Shown piece after piece: positions 1 to 6,141 of a DNA stretch of 8,292 bases. The translations under genes and the position numbers were made by a program. The stretch spans positions 2,349 to 10,640 of the forward strand of contig DHXQ01000023.1 of assembly GCA_002413755.1 (NCBI GenBank), written 5' to 3'. The notes under the pieces were generated by a model. The model searched no databases, was not told the DNA's origin, and saw only the letters and a list, made by a program, of their open reading frames with translations. This stretch comes from Candidatus Saccharibacteria bacterium UBA5152 (GTDB taxonomy: Bacteria > Patescibacteriota > Saccharimonadia > Saccharimonadales > UBA4665). Numbering within the stretch: position 1 is the stretch's first letter; every line of letters begins with the position of its first letter.

Positions 1-888
1 ATCGAAGTCGGCTCCATCATGAAAGTCCTGACCACCGCCGCCGCGCTTGATGACGGTGTCATTAAGCCCGATACGACGTATTACGATCCGTATCAGGTCA
101 CGGTCAATGGTTTCAAGATTACCAACATCGAGGAAGACGGCGTCGCCGGCACCAAGAGTATTGCTGATATCCTCAACCTGTCACTCAACACTGGTGCAAC
201 CTGGGAACTGATGCAAATGGGCGGCGGCCAGATCAACCAGAAGGCTCGCGATACCTGGTACGACTACATGAGCAATCATTACCGTTTCGGCAAGGATACC
301 GGCATAGAGCAGGGGTATGAATCTCCGGGCATTGTGCCGGCTCCGAAGGATAATGGCGCTGGTATCAATCTGACCTATGCCAACACCGCCTTCGGCCAAG
401 CGATGACCGCCACGCCAGTCCAAATGGCCGGCGCATTGGCTGCAGTCGTTAACGGTGGAACATACTACCAGCCGCGCCTGGTCGATGCGACCATCGATGA
501 TACGGGCAAGAGTACGCCGGTTGCACCAAAAATTCTCGATAAGAATGTGGTGTCACCCAAGGTCAGCCAGGCAATCATCCCACTGATGCAGTATGTCATT
601 GATAAGCACTTTATTGTGCCACCCTTCGACCAAAGCCGCTACACAGTCGGCGGTAAAACCGGTACGGCGCAGATCGCCAAACCAGGCGGCGGTTACGACG
701 AGACAAGCTACAATGGTACCTACCTCGGGTTTGTGGGCGGTGACCAGCCGGAGTACGTGATTGCTGTCTTCGTCAACAAGCCCAAGGTCGGCTCCGGCGC
801 CTACGCCGGGACGGCGGCCGCCCAACCGATCTTCGCCAGCCTGGGTCACATGCTAATCAACAACTCCTACGTCACTGCTAAAAACTAG
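1..888 (+). CDS. ftsI: FtsI/PBP2-type D,D-transpeptidase, 3' part (5' end outside window)
   Basis: This is the C-terminal 295 residues of a class B penicillin-binding protein, which cross-links peptidoglycan stem peptides outside the membrane during septum synthesis. The reading frame is open from base 1, so the first in-frame ATG (19) is internal and not the start. All three transpeptidase motifs are visible. The SxxK box (Ser-Ile-Met-Lys) at nt 13-24 carries the acylated serine. The SxN box (Ser-Leu-Asn) is at 181-189, and the KTG box (Gly-Lys-Thr-Gly-Thr-Ala) is around 652-669. The N-terminal membrane anchor and pedestal domain lie upstream of the window. The stop is TAG at 886-888. Assignment to FtsI rather than the elongation enzyme PBP2 is inferred from its place directly before mraY and ftsW in a dcw-type cluster; the family (class B PBP) is secure. 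No sign of damage is seen in the visible part. Confidence 0.93.
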   Translation: MEVGSIMKVLTTAAALDDGVIKPDTTYYDPYQVTVNGFKITNIEEDGVAGTKSIADILNLSLNTGATWELMQMGGGQINQKARDTWYDYMSNHYRFGKDTGIEQGYESPGIVPAPKDNGAGINLTYANTAFGQAMTATPVQMAGALAAVVNGGTYYQPRLVDATIDDTGKSTPVAPKILDKNVVSPKVSQAIIPLMQYVIDKHFIVPPFDQSRYTVGGKTGTAQIAKPGGGYDETSYNGTYLGFVGGDQPEYVIAVFVNKPKVGSGAYAGTAAAQPIFASLGHMLINNSYVTAKN

Positions 889-924
889 CTGCTAAAGGGT
901 GTCGGTAAAACGGTCAGGGCGTAG

Positions 925-942
925 TATAATTAGCGGTAAGAA
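925..942 (+). promoter_or_regulatory. Possible -10 box and weak Shine-Dalgarno ahead of mraY
   Basis: The 63-base gap between the transpeptidase and mraY holds a perfect TATAAT at 925-930, 21 bases before the mraY ATG. No convincing -35 box is found at the right distance (902-907 reads TCGGTA). A weak purine-rich stretch (GGTAAGAAG, 934-942... ending about 9 bases before the ATG) could serve as ribosome binding site. An internal promoter for the mraY-ftsW-murG part is plausible; read-through from ftsI is equally possible. Confidence 0.4.
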
Positions 943-951
943 GTTTAAACT

Positions 952-1992
952 ATGACACAAACACTCACGCTCGCGGTTGATATTAACACGGTTATTCGGA
1001 CGCTTGGTTATGGGTTTTTTGCGTTTGCGCTGAGCATCATGATCACGCCGATCTATACGACACTGGCTTATAAATACCAGTGGTGGAAAAAGGCCCGCAC
1101 CGTGGCCTGGAACGGCGAAAAAGCGGCTGTGTATAGCAAGCTACACGCGGCTAAGCACCTGCGCAATATCCCGACGATGGCAGGTATGATCTTCGTGGTG
1201 ACGATTATCATTGCCACCTTTTGCGGCAACTTAACCAGGGGTGAAACCTGGCTGCCGCTGGCGGCGATGGTACTATCGGGATCAGTCGGGCTGGTCGACG
1301 ACATCATGAATATCAAGGGCCATTCGAGCATCGCCGGCATGCGGGCGATTGTGAAGTTTGGGCTGCAGAGCGCAATTGCCCTGGCAGCTGGCTGGTGGCT
1401 GTTTAGCAAGCTCGGCATTACTGATATCGCTATCCCCGGACTCAACCACGTGTACATCGGCGGCTTTATCATTCTTTTGTTCTGGTTCGTGGTGATTGCC
1501 ACGGCTAATTCGGTTAATATCAGCGACGGGCTTGACGGCTTGGCTGGCGGATTGCTCACGACGTCGTTTGCGGCCTACGCGGTGATTTGTGTGGTTGAGG
1601 GTCGCTACTCACTGGCCGCACTCTGTCTGACGACGGTTGGTGCGTTGCTCAGCTACACCTGGTTCAACATCTATCCGGCCCGGTTCTTTATGGGTGACGT
1701 TGGGGCGTTTGCGCTGGGTACAATGCTCGGTGTGATCGCCGTGCAAACCGATACCATCTATGTACTGCCGATCATAGGTGCTGTCTATGTCGTGGAAACC
1801 GGCTCGGTGATAATAAACCGGCTGTCGCGCAAACTGCGCAACGGCAAAAAGGTCTTCCTGTCATCACCACTGCATCATCACTTTGAAGCTCTGGGCTGGC
1901 CGGAAACCAAGGTTACGATGCGCTTCTGGATCCTCGGTAATGTGGCAGCCGTTCTCGGCTTGATAGTTTTCTTTATGGGGAGATACCAGTAA
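952..1992 (+). CDS. mraY: Phospho-N-acetylmuramoyl-pentapeptide transferase MraY
   Basis: MraY transfers phospho-MurNAc-pentapeptide from UDP to undecaprenyl phosphate, making lipid I at the inner face of the membrane. The 346-residue product is close to the family norm (E. coli 360) and strongly hydrophobic, with about ten membrane segments. Family signatures appear in order: the K-L-H-x-x-K ... P-T-M-A-G segment at 63-77, the paired aspartates D116-D117 after the third or fourth helix, the N-I-S-D-G-L-D-G-L-A stretch at 189-198, F-M-G-D-V-G-A at 246-252 with catalytic-site D249, and the P-L-H-H-H-F-E loop at 306-312. The usual glycine in PTMGG is alanine here, a small change. The start at 952 fits the N-terminal membrane segment. 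murD, which often follows mraY, is missing and ftsW starts on the next base after the stop. Confidence 0.97.
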   Translation: MTQTLTLAVDINTVIRTLGYGFFAFALSIMITPIYTTLAYKYQWWKKARTVAWNGEKAAVYSKLHAAKHLRNIPTMAGMIFVVTIIIATFCGNLTRGETWLPLAAMVLSGSVGLVDDIMNIKGHSSIAGMRAIVKFGLQSAIALAAGWWLFSKLGITDIAIPGLNHVYIGGFIILLFWFVVIATANSVNISDGLDGLAGGLLTTSFAAYAVICVVEGRYSLAALCLTTVGALLSYTWFNIYPARFFMGDVGAFALGTMLGVIAVQTDTIYVLPIIGAVYVVETGSVIINRLSRKLRNGKKVFLSSPLHHHFEALGWPETKVTMRFWILGNVAAVLGLIVFFMGRYQ

Positions 1993-3336
1993 ATGGCTCC
2001 GGTGGGACGCCAATCATTCGATAGGCCGGCCATTAGACAACGTGGGCTCACTGCAGCTGATACGGCGGGATCGCTCGACCTGGGGCGGCGGCATCGGCCA
2101 GATTTTTGGTTGCTGATCTTGTGCTTGCTTATGCTGGTGATTGGTTTGGTAGTGGTTTACGCTATTAGCCCAGCCCTGGCCGAGGCCGCCGGGACCTCGC
2201 AGACTCACTATGTCCAGCGCCAACTACTGGCGATCGGGCTCAGTCTGGTGGCCTTTGTCGCGATGGCTCGGATTCCACTGGGGCTGGTGCGCCGGTTTTA
2301 TAAACCTTTGCTGATTCTAGCTGGCGTGGCGACACTTTTGGCGTTAGTCATGCCGGTCAATCCGTTGTATCCGGCGCACCGCTGGGTACGGTTGGGTAGT
2401 CTGTCGTTCCAATCGGTTGAACTTATGAAATTTGCCGTTCTGATCGCTATGGCCGGATTCTTGACCGAGCGCGCCCGGCGCGGACTGCTCAGCGATTTTA
2501 ATCAAACAATCCGGCCGGTTCTGATTGCCGTTGGCGTATTGGTGATTGTGGTTGCCGGGCCGAGCGCCATCCATGCCCAAAGTGACCTTGGCTCAACCGC
2601 TGTGATTATCGCCATGATGGCGACCATGGCCTTCGTGGCGGGTATGTCGCTCAAAAAGCTGGCAATTGGGGTGGCGATTCTAGCCATCGGTTTTATTCTG
2701 GTGGTGATCCCATCGAACTATCGTCGTGACCGGGTGACGTCGTTTTTGCACCCGGACGCTGGCTGTCAGCAGGCCGCCGGCTACCAGGCTTGTCAGGCGC
2801 TAATTGCCGTTGGTTCCGGCGGCCTGGCCGGCCTGGGGTTGGGCCGGAGCGTCCAGGCCTACGGCTATTTGCCAGAGGCAGCCAATGACTCGATCTTCGC
2901 GATCTATGCTGAGAAGTTTGGCTTCATCGGTACGGCGGTGCTACTGGGGATCATTGTCGCTTTCTTGAGCCGTATCAAGAGCATTGCCGAGCGGGCACCG
3001 GATATGTTTAGCCGTCTCATCGTCATCGGAATATTGGCTTGGCTCAGCGTACAGGCGGCGATCAATATTGGCGCCATGATCGGGTTGCTACCACTGAAGG
3101 GGATTACCTTGCCGTTCATAAGTTACGGTGGTACCAGCGTGGTATTCGCGGCAGCCGCGGTTGGTTTAGTCTTCCAGGTGTCGTATTATACCTCGATGCG
3201 GGTATCGAAGACCACTGGCCCCGATATCAAGCCACAACAGGGTAATAACAGAGGAGGCGGCAATGACAATAGTCATGACTGGCGGCGGCAGCGGGGGGCA
3301 TATCACCCCAATCCTGGTAGTCGCTCGCGAGCTTAA
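1993..3336 (+). CDS. ftsW: FtsW-type SEDS peptidoglycan glycosyltransferase
   Basis: SEDS proteins polymerise lipid II into glycan strands; FtsW pairs with the FtsI transpeptidase at the septum. The 447-residue product has a cytoplasmic N-terminal tail (about 1-37) and about ten membrane segments. Recognisable motifs are A-H-R-W-V-R-L at 128-134, the Q-S-V-E segment at 140-143 (usual form Q-P-S-E), Q-S-D-L-G at 196-200, G-S-G-G-L-x-G at 274-280, L-P-E-A-x-N-D at 293-299 with the conserved catalytic-site Asp (D299), and the signature L-P-F-I-S-Y-G-G-T-S at 373-382. C258 and C267 lie in the long extracytoplasmic loop. The ATG abuts the mraY stop, with GGGGAG at 1977-1982 as ribosome binding site. 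The last 24 residues are read out of frame from the start of murG. FtsW rather than RodA is inferred from context. Confidence 0.94.
   Translation: MAPVGRQSFDRPAIRQRGLTAADTAGSLDLGRRHRPDFWLLILCLLMLVIGLVVVYAISPALAEAAGTSQTHYVQRQLLAIGLSLVAFVAMARIPLGLVRRFYKPLLILAGVATLLALVMPVNPLYPAHRWVRLGSLSFQSVELMKFAVLIAMAGFLTERARRGLLSDFNQTIRPVLIAVGVLVIVVAGPSAIHAQSDLGSTAVIIAMMATMAFVAGMSLKKLAIGVAILAIGFILVVIPSNYRRDRVTSFLHPDAGCQQAAGYQACQALIAVGSGGLAGLGLGRSVQAYGYLPEAANDSIFAIYAEKFGFIGTAVLLGIIVAFLSRIKSIAERAPDMFSRLIVIGILAWLSVQAAINIGAMIGLLPLKGITLPFISYGGTSVVFAAAAVGLVFQVSYYTSMRVSKTTGPDIKPQQGNNRGGGNDNSHDWRRQRGAYHPNPGSRSRA
3251..3257 (+). promoter_or_regulatory. Strong Shine-Dalgarno for murG inside ftsW
   Basis: GAGGAGG lies 5 bases before the murG ATG at 3263 and sits inside the ftsW reading frame, where it encodes part of a glycine-rich tail. 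It fixes the murG start and shows that the organism uses classical anti-SD pairing, in contrast to the weak or absent sites before mraY and ftsQ. Confidence 0.85.
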
Positions 3337-4429
3337 GCGGCTGCGCCCGGACATCAAAATTGTCTATATCAGCCATGCGGGTGACAGTCTTGACGATGTT
3401 GTCGCTGATGATAAAAGTATCGATGAGATGCATTCGGTGCGGGCGGGGAAGTTCCGCCGTTATAACGGGGAAGGCTGGCGTCAATTGCTTGATTTCCAGA
3501 CGATCTGGCTCAATATCCGCGACGCCTTTAATATTTTAGCCGGCATCTGGCAAAGTTTTTGGCTGCTGCGCCGCATCCGGCCAAGCATAATTTTTACACG
3601 AGGAAGTTACGTCAGCGTGCCGGTCTGTTTGTCGGGGGCGCTGCGTCGGATCCCCTATATTACTCACGATTCAGACGCCATCCCGAGCCTAACCAACAAG
3701 ATTATTGCCAAGTGGGCCACACTGCATGCTGTAGCGCTGCCCGAGGAACTCTACCCATATCCGATCGACAAGACGCTGACCGTCGGTGTTCCGATCAGTG
3801 AAGGCTACCAGTTGGTAACTGATAAGCTGCGCCAGGCCTACCGCCGCGAGCTCAAGCTCGACGGCTATAAGCAGATCCTCTTCGTCACCGGTGGTGGCCT
3901 GGGCTCTGAGCGAGTCAATAATGCGGTGATAGCCAATGCACCCGATCTGCTCGCCCGATATCCTGGTCTGGCGATTGTGCACGTCACCGGTCGGTTGCAT
4001 GAGGAGAAAGTTCGGGCGGCCTACCAAGCTGAGCTACCGGCCGGCACCGCCCTGCGCGTGGCCGTCAAAGGCTTTGTGAATAATCTGTACCTCTACAGCG
4101 GCGCGGCCAACGTCGTTGTCGCTAGGGGCGGTGCCACTAATCTTGCCGAGTTTGCGGTTCAGGGTAAGACCTGTATTATCATACCCAACCCGCTGCTCAC
4201 GGGCGGCCACCAGCTCAAAAATACCTCGGCGCTCCGGGACATCGGTGCCATCGTCGAGATGACCGAAGAGCAAATTGATCAGGAGTTGCGCCTGTCCAGT
4301 GTGGTAGCTGACCTGCTTGACCACCCTGACCGGGCTGCGAAGATCGGTCAGGCGTTCGCCAACTTTGCCAAGCCCGATGCTGCTCATCATTTGGCTGAGT
4401 TATTGTTAGAAAAAGCCAAACCGACGTAA
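3263..4429 (+). CDS. murG: MurG-like UDP-GlcNAc:lipid I N-acetylglucosaminyltransferase (divergent)
   Basis: MurG adds GlcNAc from UDP-GlcNAc to lipid I, giving lipid II, at the cytoplasmic membrane face. The 388-residue product (E. coli 355) has the GT-B layout: an N-terminal Rossmann domain opening with the G-G-G-S-G-G-H-I-T-P loop at 7-16 (H13 is the conserved histidine), and a C-terminal donor-binding domain with T-G-G-G-L-G-S at 209-215, A-R-G-G-A-T-N-L-A-E at 287-296 and H-Q-L-K-N at 316-320. The family H-E-Q-N segment of the acceptor side reads H-D-S-D (135-138), and the G-G-Y-x-S-x-P loop reads R-G-S-Y-V-S-V-P (113-120), so it is a divergent member. The start is set by the strong SD at 3251-3257. 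It overlaps ftsW by 74 bases in another frame, which suggests translational coupling. The stop at 4427-4429 overlaps a possible -10 box for ftsQ. Confidence 0.93.
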   Translation: MTIVMTGGGSGGHITPILVVARELKRLRPDIKIVYISHAGDSLDDVVADDKSIDEMHSVRAGKFRRYNGEGWRQLLDFQTIWLNIRDAFNILAGIWQSFWLLRRIRPSIIFTRGSYVSVPVCLSGALRRIPYITHDSDAIPSLTNKIIAKWATLHAVALPEELYPYPIDKTLTVGVPISEGYQLVTDKLRQAYRRELKLDGYKQILFVTGGGLGSERVNNAVIANAPDLLARYPGLAIVHVTGRLHEEKVRAAYQAELPAGTALRVAVKGFVNNLYLYSGAANVVVARGGATNLAEFAVQGKTCIIIPNPLLTGGHQLKNTSALRDIGAIVEMTEEQIDQELRLSSVVADLLDHPDRAAKIGQAFANFAKPDAAHHLAELLLEKAKPT

Positions 4430-4432
4430 AAT
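4403..4432 (+). promoter_or_regulatory. Candidate promoter for ftsQ giving a near-leaderless mRNA
   Basis: TTGTTA at 4403-4408 and TAAAAT at 4427-4432 are separated by 18 bases. They match the sigma-70 consensus at 4 of 6 and 5 of 6 positions. The -10 box shares its first bases with the murG stop codon. Transcription would begin near 4439, only a few bases before the ftsQ ATG at 4442. No Shine-Dalgarno is seen there, which fits a leaderless message but does not prove it. Confidence 0.4.
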
Positions 4433-4441
4433 AGCATAAGC

Positions 4442-5392
4442 ATGGCATTATTTAAAAAATCAAAACAAACACCTGACACGCTGGCCGGTCGCCGCCGGCC
4501 GCTTCAGGCGGGTGACGACCGGCCCCGCAATCCCGGGACGATGTTCTCGTATTATTCGCAGCGCTCAAATGTCGAGAATAACGTCGGCCGCCGCGAAGCT
4601 CCTGAAACAGTACTGGCTTCTCGTAACCCAGTCTTGGCAATTGCCAAGCACCGGGTACTGGCGCTGTTCGTCGTGGCCGGGCTACTGGTTCTGACTGGCT
4701 ACCTGCTGATGCTGTCAGGTACGCCGCGGGTCGTATTGCTACAAGACGCTGCGACGGCTTATTTCCTGCAGGATAAATCTGTCTACCAGCAGACAGCCGA
4801 GCAATCGCTTGCCAAGTCGGTCTTTAACCGCAACAAATTGACGATTGATACCGCGACCGTCCGAGCCGACCTACTCAAGAATTATCCGGAAATCGAAAAT
4901 GTTTCAGTGGCGCTGCCGATATTTGGGCACCAACCGCAGATCTATGTTGAGCCGTACAAGCCGTCATTTATCCTGACGACAACTTCCAGCAACGCTTTCT
5001 TGCTCGATGCCACCGGGCGCGCCCTGGCTAGTACCAGTCAGATTCCCAATATCGACAAGCTCGGCGTGCCAACCCTGCAGGATAAGACTGGTAATGAGAT
5101 TAAATTGGGTAACCGGGCCATTCCGAGCTCGACTGTGAGCTTCGTACAGACCGTATTAGCGGCCTTGAAAGCCAAAAGCGTAAACGCTAGCACTTTGACG
5201 CTGCCGGCCGGCTCATACGAGCTAGACGTGGCAATTGCCGGCCAGCCCTATTACGTGAAATTTAACCTGGAGAACGATGCCTTACAGCAGGCCGGGGCAT
5301 TCCTGGCAACACAGAACCGTCTGAAGACAGATAAGGTAACACCGGCGACATATATCGACGTCCGCGTGCCTGACCGGGCATATTACAAATAA
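4442..5392 (+). CDS. ftsQ: FtsQ/DivIB-family division protein
   Basis: FtsQ/DivIB is a bitopic membrane protein that bridges early and late divisome components and controls septal synthesis by FtsW and FtsI. The 316-residue product has a basic, proline-containing cytoplasmic tail (1-70, with the tribasic R-R-R at 17-19), one membrane segment at about 71-92, and an extracytoplasmic part. Residues about 95-170 resemble a POTRA domain (the segment L-L-K-N-Y-P-E-I-E-N-V-S-V at 144-156 is typical). A beta-type domain follows and ends in Y-I-D-V-R-V-P-D-R at 304-312, the usual FtsQ ending. Overall sequence identity to well-known FtsQ is low, so the call rests on architecture, the terminal motif and position after murG. 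murC and murB, often found between murG and ftsQ, are missing. No ftsA or ftsZ follows. Confidence 0.85.
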   Translation: MALFKKSKQTPDTLAGRRRPLQAGDDRPRNPGTMFSYYSQRSNVENNVGRREAPETVLASRNPVLAIAKHRVLALFVVAGLLVLTGYLLMLSGTPRVVLLQDAATAYFLQDKSVYQQTAEQSLAKSVFNRNKLTIDTATVRADLLKNYPEIENVSVALPIFGHQPQIYVEPYKPSFILTTTSSNAFLLDATGRALASTSQIPNIDKLGVPTLQDKTGNEIKLGNRAIPSSTVSFVQTVLAALKAKSVNASTLTLPAGSYELDVAIAGQPYYVKFNLENDALQQAGAFLATQNRLKTDKVTPATYIDVRVPDRAYYK

Positions 5393-5445
5393 ATCTGTCG
5401 AGTAGCCACAAGGGTAGGGCACTTCTCCTCCACTCTCCCCTAGGA

Positions 5446-5460
5446 GTTCGTATTTTGTTC
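5446..5460 (+). repeat. 15-bp direct repeat, copy 1 (left edge of non-coding region)
   Basis: GTTCGTATTTTGTTC here and GTTCGTATATTGTTC at 6116-6130 differ at one position. The copies lie 54 bases after the ftsQ stop and 11 bases before the end of the convergent gene, so they nearly frame the non-coding region. Confidence 0.5.
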
Positions 5461-5580
5461 ATATATATCGTGTCGTGTGTCAAAAAACATATAAACATAC
5501 AAAAACGTGAAATGTCAAAACAGAGCAGCGGAGCAGGGTAGGATAACGGGGGAGTCATAATAAAAAATCAAAATGTCAAA

Positions 5581-5635
5581 AAGCAAATGTTTTCACGAAA
5601 AAACTGTGGAAAACTATACGAAAGTATATTTGCTT
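5581..5635. other. 55-base fold-back able to form a three-way junction
   Basis: Three helices close on one another almost without unpaired bases. Outer helix: AAGCAAA (5581-5587) with TTTGCTT (5629-5635). Second helix: GTTTTC (5589-5594) with GAAAAC (5609-5614), extended by AC/GT past one bulged G. Third helix: TATAC (5615-5619) with GTATA (5624-5628) around a GAAA tetraloop. The downstream GCAAA at 5642-5646 could compete for the outer 3' strand. It may act as RNA or as folded single-stranded DNA; no promoter was found that fixes a strand, and it matches no RNA family that I recognise. Confidence 0.4.
5605..5613 (-). promoter_or_regulatory. DnaA-box-like 9-mer
   Basis: Read on the minus strand this is TTTTCCACA, differing at one position from the E. 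coli DnaA box TTATCCACA. It lies inside the fold-back at 5581-5635. A single box is weak evidence. Confidence 0.25.
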
Positions 5636-5729
5636 CATAATGCAAACGATTGCAAGTAGGAACCTTAGAGAGCCATGGTAGCGAACTGAGGGAGGCCCGG
5701 AGGAGCTCGGGCTGACATACATGGAAGCG

Positions 5730-5797
5730 CACGTGCATTACGTGCATGCTAGACTCAGCAATTTGTACGTACAAGTTACGTACAAACGCCGTACATT
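5730..5797 (+). repeat. Iteron-like cluster of five related 9-mers
   Basis: Copies are CACGTGCAT (5730-5738), TACGTGCAT (5739-5747), TACGTACAA (5766-5774), TACGTACAA (5777-5785) and the weaker CCGTACATT (5789-5797). Start-to-start steps are 9, 27, 11 and 12 bases. The third copy is part of a perfect 12-bp palindrome, TTGTACGTACAA (5763-5774). Such spacing is typical of a protein-binding array, such as an operator or iteron block; the protein is unknown. Confidence 0.5.
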
Positions 5798-5862
5798 TGG
5801 TGGAGTCCCCTACATAGCAGTGATAGAAGTGGTACGAGTTAACCTCTTAGATTTATATATTC

Positions 5863-5890
5863 ATGTCGCAAAATATACATTGTGCGACAT
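5863..5890 (-). other. dif: Candidate dif / XerCD recombination site
   Basis: The 28 bases split into an 11-bp arm, a 6-bp centre and an 11-bp arm. On the minus strand they read ATGTCGCACAA, then TGTATA, then TTTTGCGACAT. From recall of the E. coli dif site, 19 of 28 positions agree, and 14 of 15 across the inner stretch from CGCA to the first TT of the second arm, including the whole central hexamer. The outer 8 bp of the two arms are a perfect inverted repeat. The site lies between convergent operons, as dif sites often do. It could also be a Xer site used by an integrated element, or a plain operator with dyad symmetry. Confidence 0.55.
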
Positions 5891-6115
5891 ATAGTCACTA
5901 TGCTTTGCTGGACGCATTTCGCGCTGCCCCAGCCCCTGGATTGCTCTGATTTTTTAAAAATTTAATTTTGATAATCCTCTGCTCACCATGTTGCCCACTA
6001 AACTGCTTATGGCTGGCTGTGTTGGCTTTTTGAGCCTATGTGCACCAATTATGCCTTTTGGACCTTTGTTTGCTATTTGTACGTATTTTAGCCCGTATAT
6101 GAGCATCCCATTAGT

Positions 6116-6130
6116 GTTCGTATATTGTTC
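6116..6130 (+). repeat. 15-bp direct repeat, copy 2 (right edge of non-coding region)
   Basis: GTTCGTATATTGTTC, 14 of 15 identical to the copy at 5446-5460 and in the same orientation, 670 bases away. It ends just before the stop codon end of the minus-strand gene that starts the right-hand operon's 3' boundary. Confidence 0.5.
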
Positions 6131-6141
6131 GCACTTAGCTG

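Larger units (their letters stand above)
5393..6141. other. 749-base non-coding region between convergent genes
   Basis: No credible protein gene is seen on either strand. Open frames here are short, lack ribosome binding sites and have no family features. The base composition is visibly richer in A and T than the flanking genes. No tRNA, tmRNA, RNase P or SRP RNA signature is recognised. It contains a 55-base fold-back (5581-5635), a small GC hairpin (GCCCG at 5695-5699 with CGGGC at 5708-5712), an array of 9-mers (5730-5797), a dif-like site (5863-5890), and an A/T run at 5949-5974. TGTCAAAA occurs three times (5478-5485, 5513-5520, 5574-5581). No convincing intrinsic terminator for either flanking operon was found; CTCCT/AGGAG at 5425-5446 followed by a T-rich stretch is the nearest thing for ftsQ. 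Confidence 0.7.

Noticed and set aside
5262..5558. Minus-strand 98-residue frame overlapping the ftsQ 3' end
   Set aside because: Half of it is the shadow of ftsQ, and the rest is low-complexity hydrophobic and cysteine-rich with no start signal.
5478..5581. Three TTTTGACA copies on the minus strand as -35 boxes
   Set aside because: No fitting -10 box lies 16-18 bases downstream of any of them, and no minus-strand gene follows.
5649..5762. ATTGC/GCAAT closing a 114-base domain as a structured RNA
   Set aside because: Five base pairs across that distance are expected by chance, and only one small GC hairpin lies inside.
5568..5774. Minus-strand 68-residue frame
   Set aside because: It spans the fold-back and the 9-mer array, which explain its sequence; composition is not protein-like (many His, Cys and Ser) and there is no ribosome binding site.
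5907..5955. Possible terminator: GCTGG/CCAGC stem before the T run at 5950-5955
   Set aside because: The stem is only 5 bp, the loop is 17 bases and the T run begins 16 bases after the stem, so it does not fit an intrinsic terminator.
5393..6141. CRISPR array or tRNA/tmRNA/RNase P RNA gene
   Set aside because: Repeats are too short and irregular for CRISPR, and no T-loop, tmRNA end or RNase P core motif was found.
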